Below, piece by piece: positions 10,813-19,740 of a stretch of DNA of 37,500 nucleotides. The notes under the pieces are model-generated. The model saw nothing but the letters and a program-made list of their open reading frames with translations, did no database searches and was not told the origin of the DNA. How positions within the stretch are numbered: the first letter of the stretch is position 1; every line of letters begins with the position of its first letter. Position numbers and translations under genes: made by a program. Source of the stretch: Chromera velia (Eukaryota > Sar > Chromeraceae); NCBI GenBank assembly GCA_018398765.1, contig JAHBMJ010000247.1, forward strand, positions 1 to 37,500, given 5' to 3'.

Positions 10813-11114
10813 AGAAAGATTTATATGTGATGTAACGGCCCTCGGGCCACAGGCACACAGCACTCTTACATTGCTCCTGTTTCTAGAGGTTGTGTCAATA
10901 GAGTCTCTTTCTCAACTTCATATGAGCAGCAGTCTCTTGTTTTATCTGACTCCTCAATCTAAATTTAATTACTGCAATGCATACATTTGCATACATGCAT
11001 TTAATTCTGCATGCATGGATTTGCAAGATATCTATGCGCTCGGTCTTGGCTTAATAGAAGGACGCCACACCGCGGAGCTGGTTGGCCGGTGCCGGTCCCA
11101 CTGCGCGTCTTTCT
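10813..11114 (-). repeat. LTR of the copia-type element (5' LTR in element orientation)
   Basis: Direct copy of 5590-5891, the same 302-bp length, with the same AGAAAG...CTTTCT ends. About 16 sites differ, nearly all transitions. Target copy ATTAT follows at 11115-11119. Confidence 0.93.
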
Positions 11115-11119
11115 ATTAT

Positions 11120-11293
11120 ATAAAAATTTGATTTATGATAATTATATATGTATTTAAATTTGAATGTATCATTTTAAGTTTTTAACTCTTTAAAATATTT
11201 TCTTCACAACAAATCTTAAGGTTTTAACAGAAAGATTGAAAACATGTGAAACATAGTGTAGAGCTTTTATAAGTATCACAATTGATGTTATTA

Positions 11294-11324
<31 letters not shown>

Positions 11325-11772
11325 CTGTGTGCTAGCTGATATGCAGACTGAGCTAGCTAAGTTGGAGGATCCGAATTAAGATGGCCCCGTAAAGCATGTG
11401 GCGGGGGGCTCTTAGAACAATCTTAGATCGCCAAAATCGCTTTCGCGCGGGCCATTCGCGGGCCGCATCGAAATCGATCCATGCCGGGCAACAAAAATGT
11501 AATTAGCGGATGCACGGACAACATACGGACAACAGATGGACAACAGCTTTCACCGATCGAGTTGAGGTTTCTCAGTTTGTTTACATCATGAATTGTGTAC
11601 AAACGCGACACCCACAAAGACGGAGGCAACCAAAGTGATGCTCCAATGATGCTCCAGGGCCGGTGCGATGGGATGACCCAGAGGGACTGTCAAAAAGCGG
11701 ACCCCTCAGTCTGACTGTCTCCCTCAGTGGCTTGCCTTGCGCAGACGTTCTTCTTGCTGTCAACAAAGTAGA
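11120..11772. other. Intergenic: AT-rich, (TA)n, then upstream region of the MORN gene
   Basis: 11120-11300 is AT-rich, followed by (TA)13 at 11299-11325. From about 11400 the base composition rises in GC, with palindromes such as GCTAGCTGA near 11332. This part probably holds the promoter and 5' UTR of the gene at 11773. I see no clear TATA box. Confidence 0.4.
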
Positions 11773-13326
11773 ATGTCCACACAACTTGAAGACCCAGCCG
11801 GAGCGGCCTCTCTGGTGATTCATGGAACCCTGAGTCACCGGCAGGATTCTTGTCAACCCAAGCCTCCACTGCCCCCACCTCCGTGTCCGGTCTCAGATCC
11901 GTCCCCGCATCCGACTCCGATCTCAGGGGGCGGCGGGAGCATGGGAGTGGGGGTTGATACGTATTCTGGACACATTAAGAATGGCGTTGTCCACGGGGAG
12001 GGTGTGCTGACGTACGCAAATGGACATGTATATGAGGGACAGTTTTGCGATGGAAAGAAACACGGAATGGGTACATACCGCCGCACGGACGGGTGTGTAT
12101 TCACAGGGAGCTTTTTAAACGACCTGGCGCAAGGGTCAGCAAGTCTCACTGCTTCACGTCCCATGCATGCAGGTCTCTTTGTTTTCTCGGCGGCCTTCCA
12201 TGCTTTGGAGTTGTTGCTCACCATTTCTCTTTTTGCATTTCTTTTTACCTTTATGCCGAGGGGCACCGGCCTCACCGCGTCTCTTTTCCTTGTCTGCTCA
12301 GTGCTCATGGTTTGGGATTGAATGCCCCGCGCCCCTCTCATTTGTGCACCCACGTCTTTTCGCTTGGGTGTGCGTGCAGCTACGGAGTAATGACGGATGG
12401 CAGGGGATGTGAGATGTTCCGTGGGACATGGAAAAACGACACGGTGAGTGAGGGGGGCGCTTCATGAATGTAAATTAGTTAGGGTATGTGAGGTTCCAGA
12501 ATAGTGTTGACTTGTGTACGAGCATGCATGCGACTTTTCCGGGTAGAACATAGGCAGCACGTTGATTCAGCATTGAGGCAGCCTTCATGTCTAAGGGACT
12601 CCGTCTTGGACTAGTTCATGTACATTCATGCACTGGCTGACGACAAATCCCCGACAATTGTGCGTCTCCCTCTGTCCGTCCGTCGGTCTGTCTGTCTGAC
12701 TGACTGTCTGTCTGTCTGTCTGACTGTCTGTCTGTCTGTCTTTCTGTCTGTACGCACCTCGATCAATCTGTCTGTCTTTCATGAAGAAAAGTAGAGAGAA
12801 GAAAGAAACACATAGTCTGTCTTTCAGGTCCGCTAGCTGCCGACTTTGTCTGAGTTGCTGTGTATTTTTTTTGTCTTCTTTCTTTGTTTCTTTAATTCTT
12901 TCTTTGTTTCTTTGTTTGTTTCTTCCTTCCTTCCTTCCTTCCTTCCTTCCTTCCTTCCGTTCGTTCGTTCGTTCGTTCTTTCTTTGTTTCTTTCTTTCTT
13001 TTTTTCTTTCTTTGTTTCTTCCTTTCTTTCTCTCTCTCTTTGTTTCTTTGTCGTGATGTTCTTTAAATTTCTCTCTGCTGCCTTTTTTTCTCTTTTTGTT
13101 TGTTGCCACAGCGTTCGATCAGGAGGAGAATGAGGGAAAGAAACCATGTAATCTGTCTGTTTGTAGAAAGAAAGAGAAAGAGGGAAAGAAGGAACGATTT
13201 AGTCTGCCTGCCTGCCTTCCTGCCTGCCAGTTTCTGCAGCCTGTGAGCACGTGCGAGGCCGGAGCCCCGGAGCCCCCGGCCCCGGCGCCCGCAGCCGGAG
13301 GTGCAGTGGAAGAGCCCAGGACCAAG
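11773..13326 (+). CDS. MORN-repeat protein gene, exons 1-3
   Basis: Three exons join in frame: 11773-12134, 12380-12443 and 13240-13326. Donors are GTCAGC, GTGAGT and GTCTGT; acceptors end TGCAG. The start is the first ATG of the frame. Residues 1-60 are Pro-rich. From residue 64 come MORN repeats (YxGxxxxGxxHGxG): YSGHIKNGVVHGEG (64), VYEGQFCDGKKHGMG (86), VFTGSFLNDLAQGYG (109, split by intron 1 at the GG|C codon), and the start of a fourth (EMFRGTW, 132). Exon 3 is Pro/Ala/Glu-rich. MORN arrays bind membranes or lipids and act as scaffolds in alveolate cytoskeleton and division structures; the specific role here is unknown. Exon 3 ends in phase 0, so the gene continues, probably to 16057. 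Introns 2 and 3 are packed with (CTGT)n and (TTCC)n repeats. Confidence 0.78.
12444..13239 (+). repeat. Intron 2 of the MORN gene, full of tetranucleotide repeats
   Basis: (CTGT)n occurs at about 12680-12780, (TTTC)n at 12880-13060, a pure (TTCC)9 run at 12925-12957 and (GTTC)4 at 12958-12977. There are also two degenerate pieces of the SINE-like family (12775-12830 and 13075-13200). The large lysine/arginine-rich frames on the minus strand here are products of these repeats, not genes. Confidence 0.75.
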
Positions 13327-13474
13327 GTCTGTCACTGATTAGCTGTCAAGCTTTCTTTGTGGGTCGGTCGGTCGTTCTGTCTGCATGTGTGTCTCTGTTT
13401 ATTTGTTTGGCTGTCTGTCTCTGTCTCGGACTGTCTGTCTATTGCCCACCTCCCCACCTTTTGTCAGAAAAAAT

Positions 13475-13780
13475 CATGACAGCACTGGTTCCCGCCATGT
13501 TGTATGGGAATGTTTGGAAAGCAGTGCACTTTCCTTTCCTTTAAATTTTTTCTCGTTTCTTCTTTTTTCTTGTCTTGAGTCGAAACAGTAGAGGAGTAAC
13601 GTGTGAACTCAGGGACCATGTAGAAGTCTCTCTGGAGGTGTAGAGGCAAGGGGCGCTCATTATGCCACCGAACTTCCACCCTCTGGGTCGGACTCCCCAT
13701 CGATCCGAGTTGCCTTCTTTCTTTTTTGTTCGTTGTGTTCGTGAGGAGACGGAGGGAGGAAAAGCAATGCGGTCTGTCTA
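13475..13780 (+). repeat. Copy A of a SINE-like repeat with a GTCT tail
   Basis: It aligns with 15096-15455 along its length: CATGACxGxxCxGGTxCC head, CTTGTCTTGAGTxGAA, a GGCAAGGGGCGCT block, a T/C-rich run, GTTGTGTTCxTGA, a GGAGGGAxxAxAA purine run, and the GGTCTGTCT end. Identity is about 70-80% in the conserved blocks. Confidence 0.65.
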
Positions 13781-14111
13781 TTTGAACCCCAGAAGAAGAA
13801 ATCAAAAGGTAAAGGGAACCCCAGAAGAAGAAAGAGGCGATTGCTGAAAACGAACATAGAAGAATGGACCCTAAACGAAAGGAAATGAAAAGAAACGAAC
13901 CTGTCCAGATGGAAAGAATGTGGAAGTGCACAAGCGTAAGCCTGCACTGGGCAGAGAAGTGCCGCAGAGTACGCTTAAGGCCTGGAGCTCTGGTACTCTT
14001 CCACTGAGAGCGCGCCAAAAGAAAAGAAGAAAACAGAAGAGAATGAGCGGAAGGTTCCGTGTGTCTGACTGTCTGTCCGTCCGTCTGTCTGTCTGTCTTT
14101 CTGTCTCTCTC

Positions 14112-14145
<34 letters not shown>

Positions 14146-14339
14146 CTTCCATCTATTGTCTGTCATGCTGTATCTCTGCTTTTCCTGTCTCATTGTTTGT
14201 GTGGAATAATTTGTTTTAAAGATAAACAACGAAATGATATAGTCTGTCTGCCTGTAGGTATCTGTCTGTCTTTCTCTCTACCTGCCCATCCCTCTGTCTC
14301 AGACTGGCTCTCTGTCTCTCTGTCTCCGTCTGTCTGTCG

Positions 14340-15120
14340 ATGACGAGGAATGGAAACGATGACGAGGAATGGAAGTGTCCAAAATGTAAAGCGACCTTCT
14401 CAAGCGAACGAGGTCTGACGACCCACCAAACCCACCCCAACGGAAAGAAGAGGAGCAAAGAGAACATCCAAGCAGCAGCAGTACTCCATGAGCCCCCCCC
14501 TCCCCCGCAGTCTTCTTCGTCTTCCAATCCGGACCCGCACCCTCCCCTCCCCCCTCCCGCCCCTCCCTCTTCTTCCTCCTCTTCGTCGTCGTCCTCCTCC
14601 TCCTCCTCCGCTATCGCAGCAGCATTGCCGAATCCTCCGGCTCCCCCCGAAGACCCTCCCCCTGAAGCCCCACCATTATCGCAACCCCCCTGTAGAAGGT
14701 CGTCACCAGGAAAATCAAGAAGGCTGCACCGAATAGAAGAGAACCAGCCAGAGCCAGATGCAGCCGCCGCCCCCGATCCCATGCCAGCCCCCGTCTCCGC
14801 CCCAGACGCAGCATCCAATTCCGCCTCGGCTTCTGCTTCTAGCGGCATCCCCCACCCAGCTTCCACGCATGACGAAGAGCATCAAAACCCGCCCCCTTCA
14901 GAACAGGAATCCTGAGAGAGAGAAGAGGTTCTGGAGAAGGTTTTCGGCCCCACCAGCACCGTCGCTCTTTCGGTATGGGACTTTGAGAGTTTCGTTACCG
15001 CCGAAAGAGTCCTTCCGCAAGATACGAAGACACATAATCAGAAGAATCCCCCTCCGCAGGGGCGCCCCCCCACCGCCCCACCCCTGTCTAAAGACCATGA
15101 CGGTGCCGGTCCCCGCGTGC
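14340..15120 (+). CDS. Zinc-finger/proline-rich reading frame, possible LINE fragment
   Basis: An ATG at 14340 opens 191 codons. Residues 12-33 form a C2H2-like finger, CPKCKATFSSERGLTTHQTH, with C-x2-C-x12-H-x2-H spacing. The ERGLTTHxxxHP style recalls the N-terminal finger of R2/NeSL-type LINE proteins. The rest is Pro/Ser-rich low complexity. A TGA ends the frame at 14913-14915, yet the same frame stays open and protein-like to about 15120 (VFGPTSTVALSVWDFESF). That may mean a broken element, read-through, or chance. A short duplication, GATGACGAGGAATGGAA twice, spans 14339-14374 at the start. It lies in what I read as intron 3 of the MORN gene. It could also be an independent host zinc-finger gene. 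Confidence 0.4.
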
Positions 15121-15455
15121 AGTTTTCTTTGTTGTTTTTTTCTTTTCTTATTTGTTGGTTTTTCTTGTCTTGTCTTCTTTTCTTCTCTTTCTTGTCTTGA
15201 GTGGAAGCAGCAGAGGAGTAGCGTGTGAAACCAGTGATCACGTGAAAGTCTGTCGGGAGGTAGAGAGGCAAGGGGCGCTTAACTCTCACCTTTCGGGCCC
15301 CCTGCCCACGCTGTTTGATTGTTGGTGCTGTTCTTTGGTCTTTGTTCTTTCTTTCTTTCTTTCTTTCTTTTCTTTCTTTTTGTCTGTTGTGTTCATGAAG
15401 AAAAGGAGGGAGAAGAAGAAGAAACATATAGTCAGTCTGTATGTCTGTCTGTCTT
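15096..15455 (+). repeat. Copy B of the SINE-like repeat
   Basis: It is the longest copy, with the same block order as copy A and a tail of GTCTGTCTGTCT. Its first bases overlap the end of the extended zinc-finger frame. Confidence 0.65.
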
Positions 15456-15553
15456 TGATTGGTGGTGCTGTTCTTTTGTCTTTGTTCTTTCTTTCTTTTT
15501 GTCTGTTGTGTTCATGAAGAAAAGGAGGGAGAAGAAGAAGAAACATATAGTCA

Positions 15554-15589
<36 letters not shown>

Positions 15590-15698
15590 TTGATTGTTGG
15601 TGCTGTTCTTTTGTCTTTGTTCTTTCTTTCTTTTTGTCTGTTGTGTTCATGAAGAAAAGGAGGGAGAAGAAGAAGAAACATACAGTCTGTCTGTCTGT
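15316..15698 (+). repeat. Tandem array of the 3' part of the SINE-like repeat, three units
   Basis: TGATTGTTGGTGCTGTTCTT (or GGTGG) starts at 15316, 15456 and 15591, giving a period of 135-140 bp. Each unit runs through TTCATGAAGAAAAGGAGGGA and AAACATAxAGT into a (CTGT)n tract of different length. The units are nearly identical, so the amplification is recent. Confidence 0.88.
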
Positions 15699-15915
15699 GA
15701 CGCGGGACGTCATATCCTATCGGGGCCTAGGCCCTGGGGCGCTTATCGTGCACCTTTTGGGCGGCCCCCTGCCCACTTTTTCTGACTTTTTTTTTTTTCT
15801 CTTTTGTCTTTGTTAAACTTTGTGTTTTTTTTTTCCTTTCTGTCTGTCGTGTACATGAAGAGAAGGAGGGAGAAAAGAGAAGCATGCTGCATCTCCGATG
15901 CTGTCTGTCTGTCTT
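15699..15915 (+). repeat. Copy C of the SINE-like repeat
   Basis: It shares the GGGGCGCTTA...CCCCCTGCCCAC block with copy B, then the GTCTGTCGTGTACATGAAGAG block and a (CTGT)n end that passes into the repeat-rich intron end at 15900-16050. Confidence 0.6.
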
Positions 15916-16056
15916 CCTGTCCGGCTGTATAGTCTGTCTCCGTTTGTCTGCTTCTGCCTATTTGTCTGTCTCTCTGTCTTTGTGTGTTTGTGCGTCTGTC
16001 TGAATTTATGTGTCTGTGTGTCCATCTGTCTCTGTCTCTGTTGGTTGATGATGCAG

Positions 16057-16329
16057 GGGCCTCCCGGGAGAGACGCACAGTGGAAGACAGCCGTCGAAAT
16101 TGCCAACGAAGCAAAGAAACGGGGCATCATGACATGGCCTCAAGATCCTTCCCCAGGGACAACAGCCAAAAACGTCACAGCAACGAACATAAAGGGCCAG
16201 AACAAGGCTCACCCCCGGCCACATGAATTTCACAGCTGCCGAGAGGGCGGAGCTCACCCAAGCCTGCGGCTTTACATGGAGAGTGATGAGCAAGAGAAGA
16301 GAGACGAATCTGATGCCGGCTGCCAATGA
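16057..16329 (+). CDS. Probable last exon of the MORN-repeat gene
   Basis: An acceptor (GATGATGCAG, ending 16056) opens 90 codons to a TGA at 16327-16329. The start is in phase 0, matching the phase 0 end of the exon at 13326. Joined, the gene would encode about 261 residues. The peptide is hydrophilic (AVEIANEAKKRGIMTWPQD) with no family I know. The join across a 2.7-kb repeat-filled intron is inferred from phase alone; the exon could belong to a separate gene. Confidence 0.42.
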   Translation, partial: GPPGRDAQWKTAVEIANEAKKRGIMTWPQDPSPGTTAKNVTATNIKGQNKAHPRPHEFHSCREGGAHPSLRLYMESDEQEKRDESDAGCQ

Positions 16330-16354
16330 ATACGGTGGGCAGGAGGAGGAAAAG

Positions 16355-16404
16355 CCACGTTCGCCCAGGCCAGCAGGCGGTCCACGTTAGCCCAGGCCAG
16401 CAGG
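16355..16404 (+). repeat. Short tandem duplication, 23-bp unit
   Basis: CCACGTTxGCCCAGGCCAGC is present at 16355 and 16382, separated by 4 bp, with one mismatch. It lies between the MORN exon and the next gene, probably in that gene's upstream region. Confidence 0.8.
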
Positions 16405-16589
16405 CTTTACTGACGCAGTTCGAAGGGCAAAGAGTGGAGAAAGGCTCGCAGTGCATGACTGCATGTCAAGCAAGATCCGAGCGATTCGTAGTATCCTTAC
16501 TATCGATCTCCCGACCCCCTCTTCCTTTTTAAAGATTTTGCTTCCAGACGGGAATCGTCTTCCTGGATCTTCTTTCGGCTTAACCAAGG

Positions 16590-17856
16590 ATGGCTGAGGA
16601 CTTGAAGTCGATCAAGGAGACCGATGGACTTTGGACTTTCGACAAGGTCCGCGAAGTGTTTCCGCCTGGAGACGGGGGCGTGGAGCACTGCATCCCCACG
16701 GAGCTTGAAAAACTTCTAGTTTTGATACAGTCGAACCCAATGAAAGATCACCCACTGAAGCAAATGTTGCCTGGCGACGAACCAGCTCCAGTCCGCGCCT
16801 TCTTTGCCAAAGAAAGGATGGACGTCTCGATGGCAAGCAGTGAGCACGTAAGAAGCTCTGAGGGGTGGGGCAACTTGAACGGCCACTGGTGTGTCGCAAT
16901 ACAGTATGGTAACCATCTGATAACAACTGAATGCTGCGGGGTTAGTCAGGCCAATGCCCCCAACAGCATCGAATGCTCTTTGACGGAGGACGGAGTGAAG
17001 GTGAACTTTGGTGGCCTCGACGAGGGCTGTTCCGCCAAGGTCACTGTTACACCCTGGAAAGACGTCGGCCCGCCTGCTGGTTTTGTGGAGCTGACTGCCA
17101 GTCAGTCTCCCACACAGCAAGGCCTACCTGTGCAAGCCACGCCCCTCTTCTTTCTGCTTTGGGCAGTGGCCTTCGTCCGCATTCCGTACAATGCAATGAT
17201 TATCTCCAAGCACAACTGCCAGACCTACGTGAAGGACCTTGTCAAGACCCTCGGGTTTTGCTTCCCCCACCAGACTCTAGACCAGACTAGCAGGGAATTA
17301 AGCTTTTGGCAAAGGTGTGGCTGCTGGTGGAGCAGCAGGTGGCTTAGGAGGTGGGGCAGCAGGTGTGGCAGTGGGTGGGGCATTGGGGGTCTCAGCAGGT
17401 GCGATAGGGATTGGGACAGTAGGTGCGTTAGGAGGTGGAGCAGCAGGTGCAGTAGGTGGGGTATTGGGTGGGGCAGCAGGGGCAGTCGGCGGCTTTTGCA
17501 CTGGCGGTGCTTCGTTAGGTCTTGTCGGTGCGTGTCTTGGTGGAGTTCTCGGTCCACCTGGAAGCGCTGCCGGGGCTGCTGCAGGGGCGGCCATCGGTTC
17601 CTTGGTTGGAGGGGTTGTAGGGGGTAATGTTGGCCTAGGTGTCGGCGCACTCACTTTTGGTGGTCTGGGGGGAATAGTTGGGGGCGCTGGGGGGGGATTG
17701 GGGGGGGGAGCTACCGGAGGTGCTTTGGGAGGAGTAGCAGGAGGCGCTTTGGGGGGAGCTGTAGGGGGTGTAGGGGTGGGAACCGCGGATGCAGTTGTTT
17801 ACGGACCTGCCTTTGGAGGCATTCTTGGGCTTTTGTTCTCTTTCAGAAAACCCTGA
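16590..17856 (+). CDS. LRAT/NlpC-P60-like protein with a glycine-zipper tail
   Basis: The ATG at 16590 follows a short 5' region. Residues 95-225 look like a permuted papain-fold domain as in LRAT and NlpC/P60 relatives: GHWCVAI carries the candidate catalytic His (residue 99), and HNCQTYVKDLV the candidate Cys (residue 210), in the His-before-Cys order of that group. Such enzymes are acyltransferases, amidases or peptidases; substrate unknown. After SRELSF the coding sequence moves by +1 frame at a TTTT run (17304-17307) into about 180 residues of Gly/Ala with GxxxG glycine zippers, a likely membrane-inserting tail, ending FSFRKP. I found no canonical intron that bridges the frames. Explanations are an assembly indel, a mutation, or +1 frameshifting. 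No introns are evident otherwise, unlike its neighbours. Confidence 0.6.
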
Positions 17857-18699
17857 ACCCCCCTGATGACCTCTAAGATGACTTGCAGTACAGCGCATTG
17901 AGACTGTATAGCTGTTGAGCAATGTGCGTCGCCCTAGGTGTCGCCATGACTCGTGGTCAGGGTCATCAAGTATCATCCAGTGACTGAGTAACATCATCAA
18001 TCTTATTTTATGAAACATCATTTTTGTCTTTCGTCAGACGTATACTATAATTGTGACTATAAAATTGTGACGAAATTAAATTGTTACTGTAATAATCTAA
18101 GATCTGTTTTCAACAGTTCAGCTCAGGTCATCATCATCATCTTAGAGTATCTTTAATAGAGGACTTGTAGCTAAACCTTTTAATCTTTTTTTCTTTTTAA
18201 GTTAGTTTCTTTGCCAGTGTAGTGGTCCCTTATAGGTGGTCCCCGGGAAACTTGAACTAGCCGGGAAAAGCCCAGAACTGCTCAGAACACTAGTCAGAAC
18301 ATGAACATCATCTTAAAGTTACTTAAAGTTGCGTACTCTTACTATGAGATAACACAAACTACTTATGCATAACAATTTGCAATGTTGCTAGCAATGTTGC
18401 AAGAATCAATTTATAAAAATCCTTGATGATCAGGATGATGAAATATGATTCATTCACGATTGACTGGGCCCAGGGTGAAGTACCATAGTACGTCTCGCTA
18501 CGCAAAGTTCTTTCCCCTGTTTGAGTGAAATACCGGTCTGGCAATAGGGTTATAAACTTGAAGCATTACCCCAGACTCATGCATTGCATTACAACTTACA
18601 CTCTAGCCTACACACCAATCAATAACGATGATGATGATGTTGTGGACTACAAAAAACTCGAACAATCCGGAGAGAATGAAGTATTATTTGACTGATGGG
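17857..18699. other. Intergenic region between two convergent genes
   Basis: It carries the 3' ends of the plus-strand gene ending at 17856 and the minus-strand gene ending at 18700. It is AT-richer than the genes, with short ATCATCATC runs (18130 and 18625) and the near-repeat CTTAAAGTTACTTAAAGTTG (18312). No gene seen. Confidence 0.5.
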
Positions 18700-19669
18700 T
18701 TATCGTGGAGGTGCGACTCGGACGGCTGCCCGATTCACCTGGCGAACTCTCTCTTTCCATTCATCGGACGGCTCCTCGAATTCCAACTGAGGGATACGGA
18801 AGGGATCCGAGACGGGAGGCAATTCTGAACCTCGTGGCCGCCCATTCGCCTGCGTTTCTTGCATGAGGGACCCTGGGGTCTCGCCTGCAAACGGAGAAAC
18901 TCCTGAGAGAAGCCGTGGTGGCAGTCCCAGAACATCACAGCGAATCTCTTCAACAACATCGTCGATGCTCGAAGCCTCTCCCGACCCCCCGATGCCACCC
19001 GGCCCGCCGCTTGTCGAAACCGCGTCTCGTCCAGTGAGGAAAGACATGACTGCGGGATGAGTCACAATTTTTCTCAGAAGAGCGGGAGGGATGTGCCGAG
19101 GGGCGGCGACGCCCACCCCGGCTGCGGACTTCCCCCGGACCTTCTGGGTGATGGCGCCGAGGAAGACCAGACACTGGCTCCGTGTGCAGACTCGGAAGCG
19201 TAAACACGCAAGCCTGCAAAGACAGATGGAGAAAGAGGTGATCGAACAGACAAAGAGACCGCCAGATAGCGGAACAGACAGAGAATGCTGCCCTTTCTCC
19301 CTCTTCTGTCAATGGTGGTTGCGTTCTTTCCTTCTTTCCTTCATTACCCTGTTACTTTCTTTCTGCTTTCGTTGTCCCACTCCCTCCCTCCCTTCCTTGC
19401 CTTCCTTCTGTCTCTCTGTCCGTCCGTCTGTCCGTCTGCCTTCTCTCTGTGTCTCGCACGCATGCAGCCACACAGAGACAGGAAAAAAGGCGGACAAAAA
19501 GGTAAACACGCAGACCAGCTGTTTTTCTCTTTTCCTTAATTTTTTCAGATACAGACCAGACAGACAACAAAGAAAGACTCACACACAAAAGAACGACACG
19601 GTCACTCAGACAATGTGGGCAGGAGGCTCAGAGACAGACGGAGAGACAAAGAAACTTATTCTCTCTTTT

Positions 19670-19740
<71 letters not shown>

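Larger units (their letters stand above)
5590..11114 (-). mobile_element. Ty1/copia-type LTR retrotransposon, decayed fossil
   Basis: A 5.5-kb element on the minus strand, flanked by 302-bp direct LTRs and by the target duplication ATTAT (5585-5589 and 11115-11119). Read on the minus strand, parts occur in the order Gag with a CCHC zinc knuckle (about 10792-9666), protease region (about 9374-9084), Gag-pre-integrase with the HHCC-type start of integrase (about 9083-8571), a weak integrase stretch, reverse transcriptase (about 7297-6581) and RNase H (about 6316-5957). Integrase before reverse transcriptase is the copia order. The element is broken: the coding region falls into roughly six or more separate open pieces. 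The LTRs differ at about 16 of 302 sites (~95% identity), almost all transitions, so the insertion is moderately old but keeps full-length structure. Confidence 0.93.

Noticed and set aside
12591-13147. Lys/Arg/Glu-rich minus-strand frames and Phe/Leu/Ser plus-strand frames
   Set aside because: They are translations of (TTTC)n, (TTCC)n and (CTGT)n repeats in an intron; no balanced composition or start context.
14913-14915. TGA read as a sense codon (altered nuclear code)
   Set aside because: The other genes show no in-frame TGA within well-supported exons, and a TGA appears to be used as a normal stop at 17854-17856. One case in a probable mobile fragment is not evidence for a changed code.
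17225-17654. Minus-strand His/Leu/Pro- and Pro/Ala/Thr-rich frames
   Set aside because: Mirror translation of the GGTGGAGCAGCAGG-type repeats that encode the glycine-rich tail on the plus strand.
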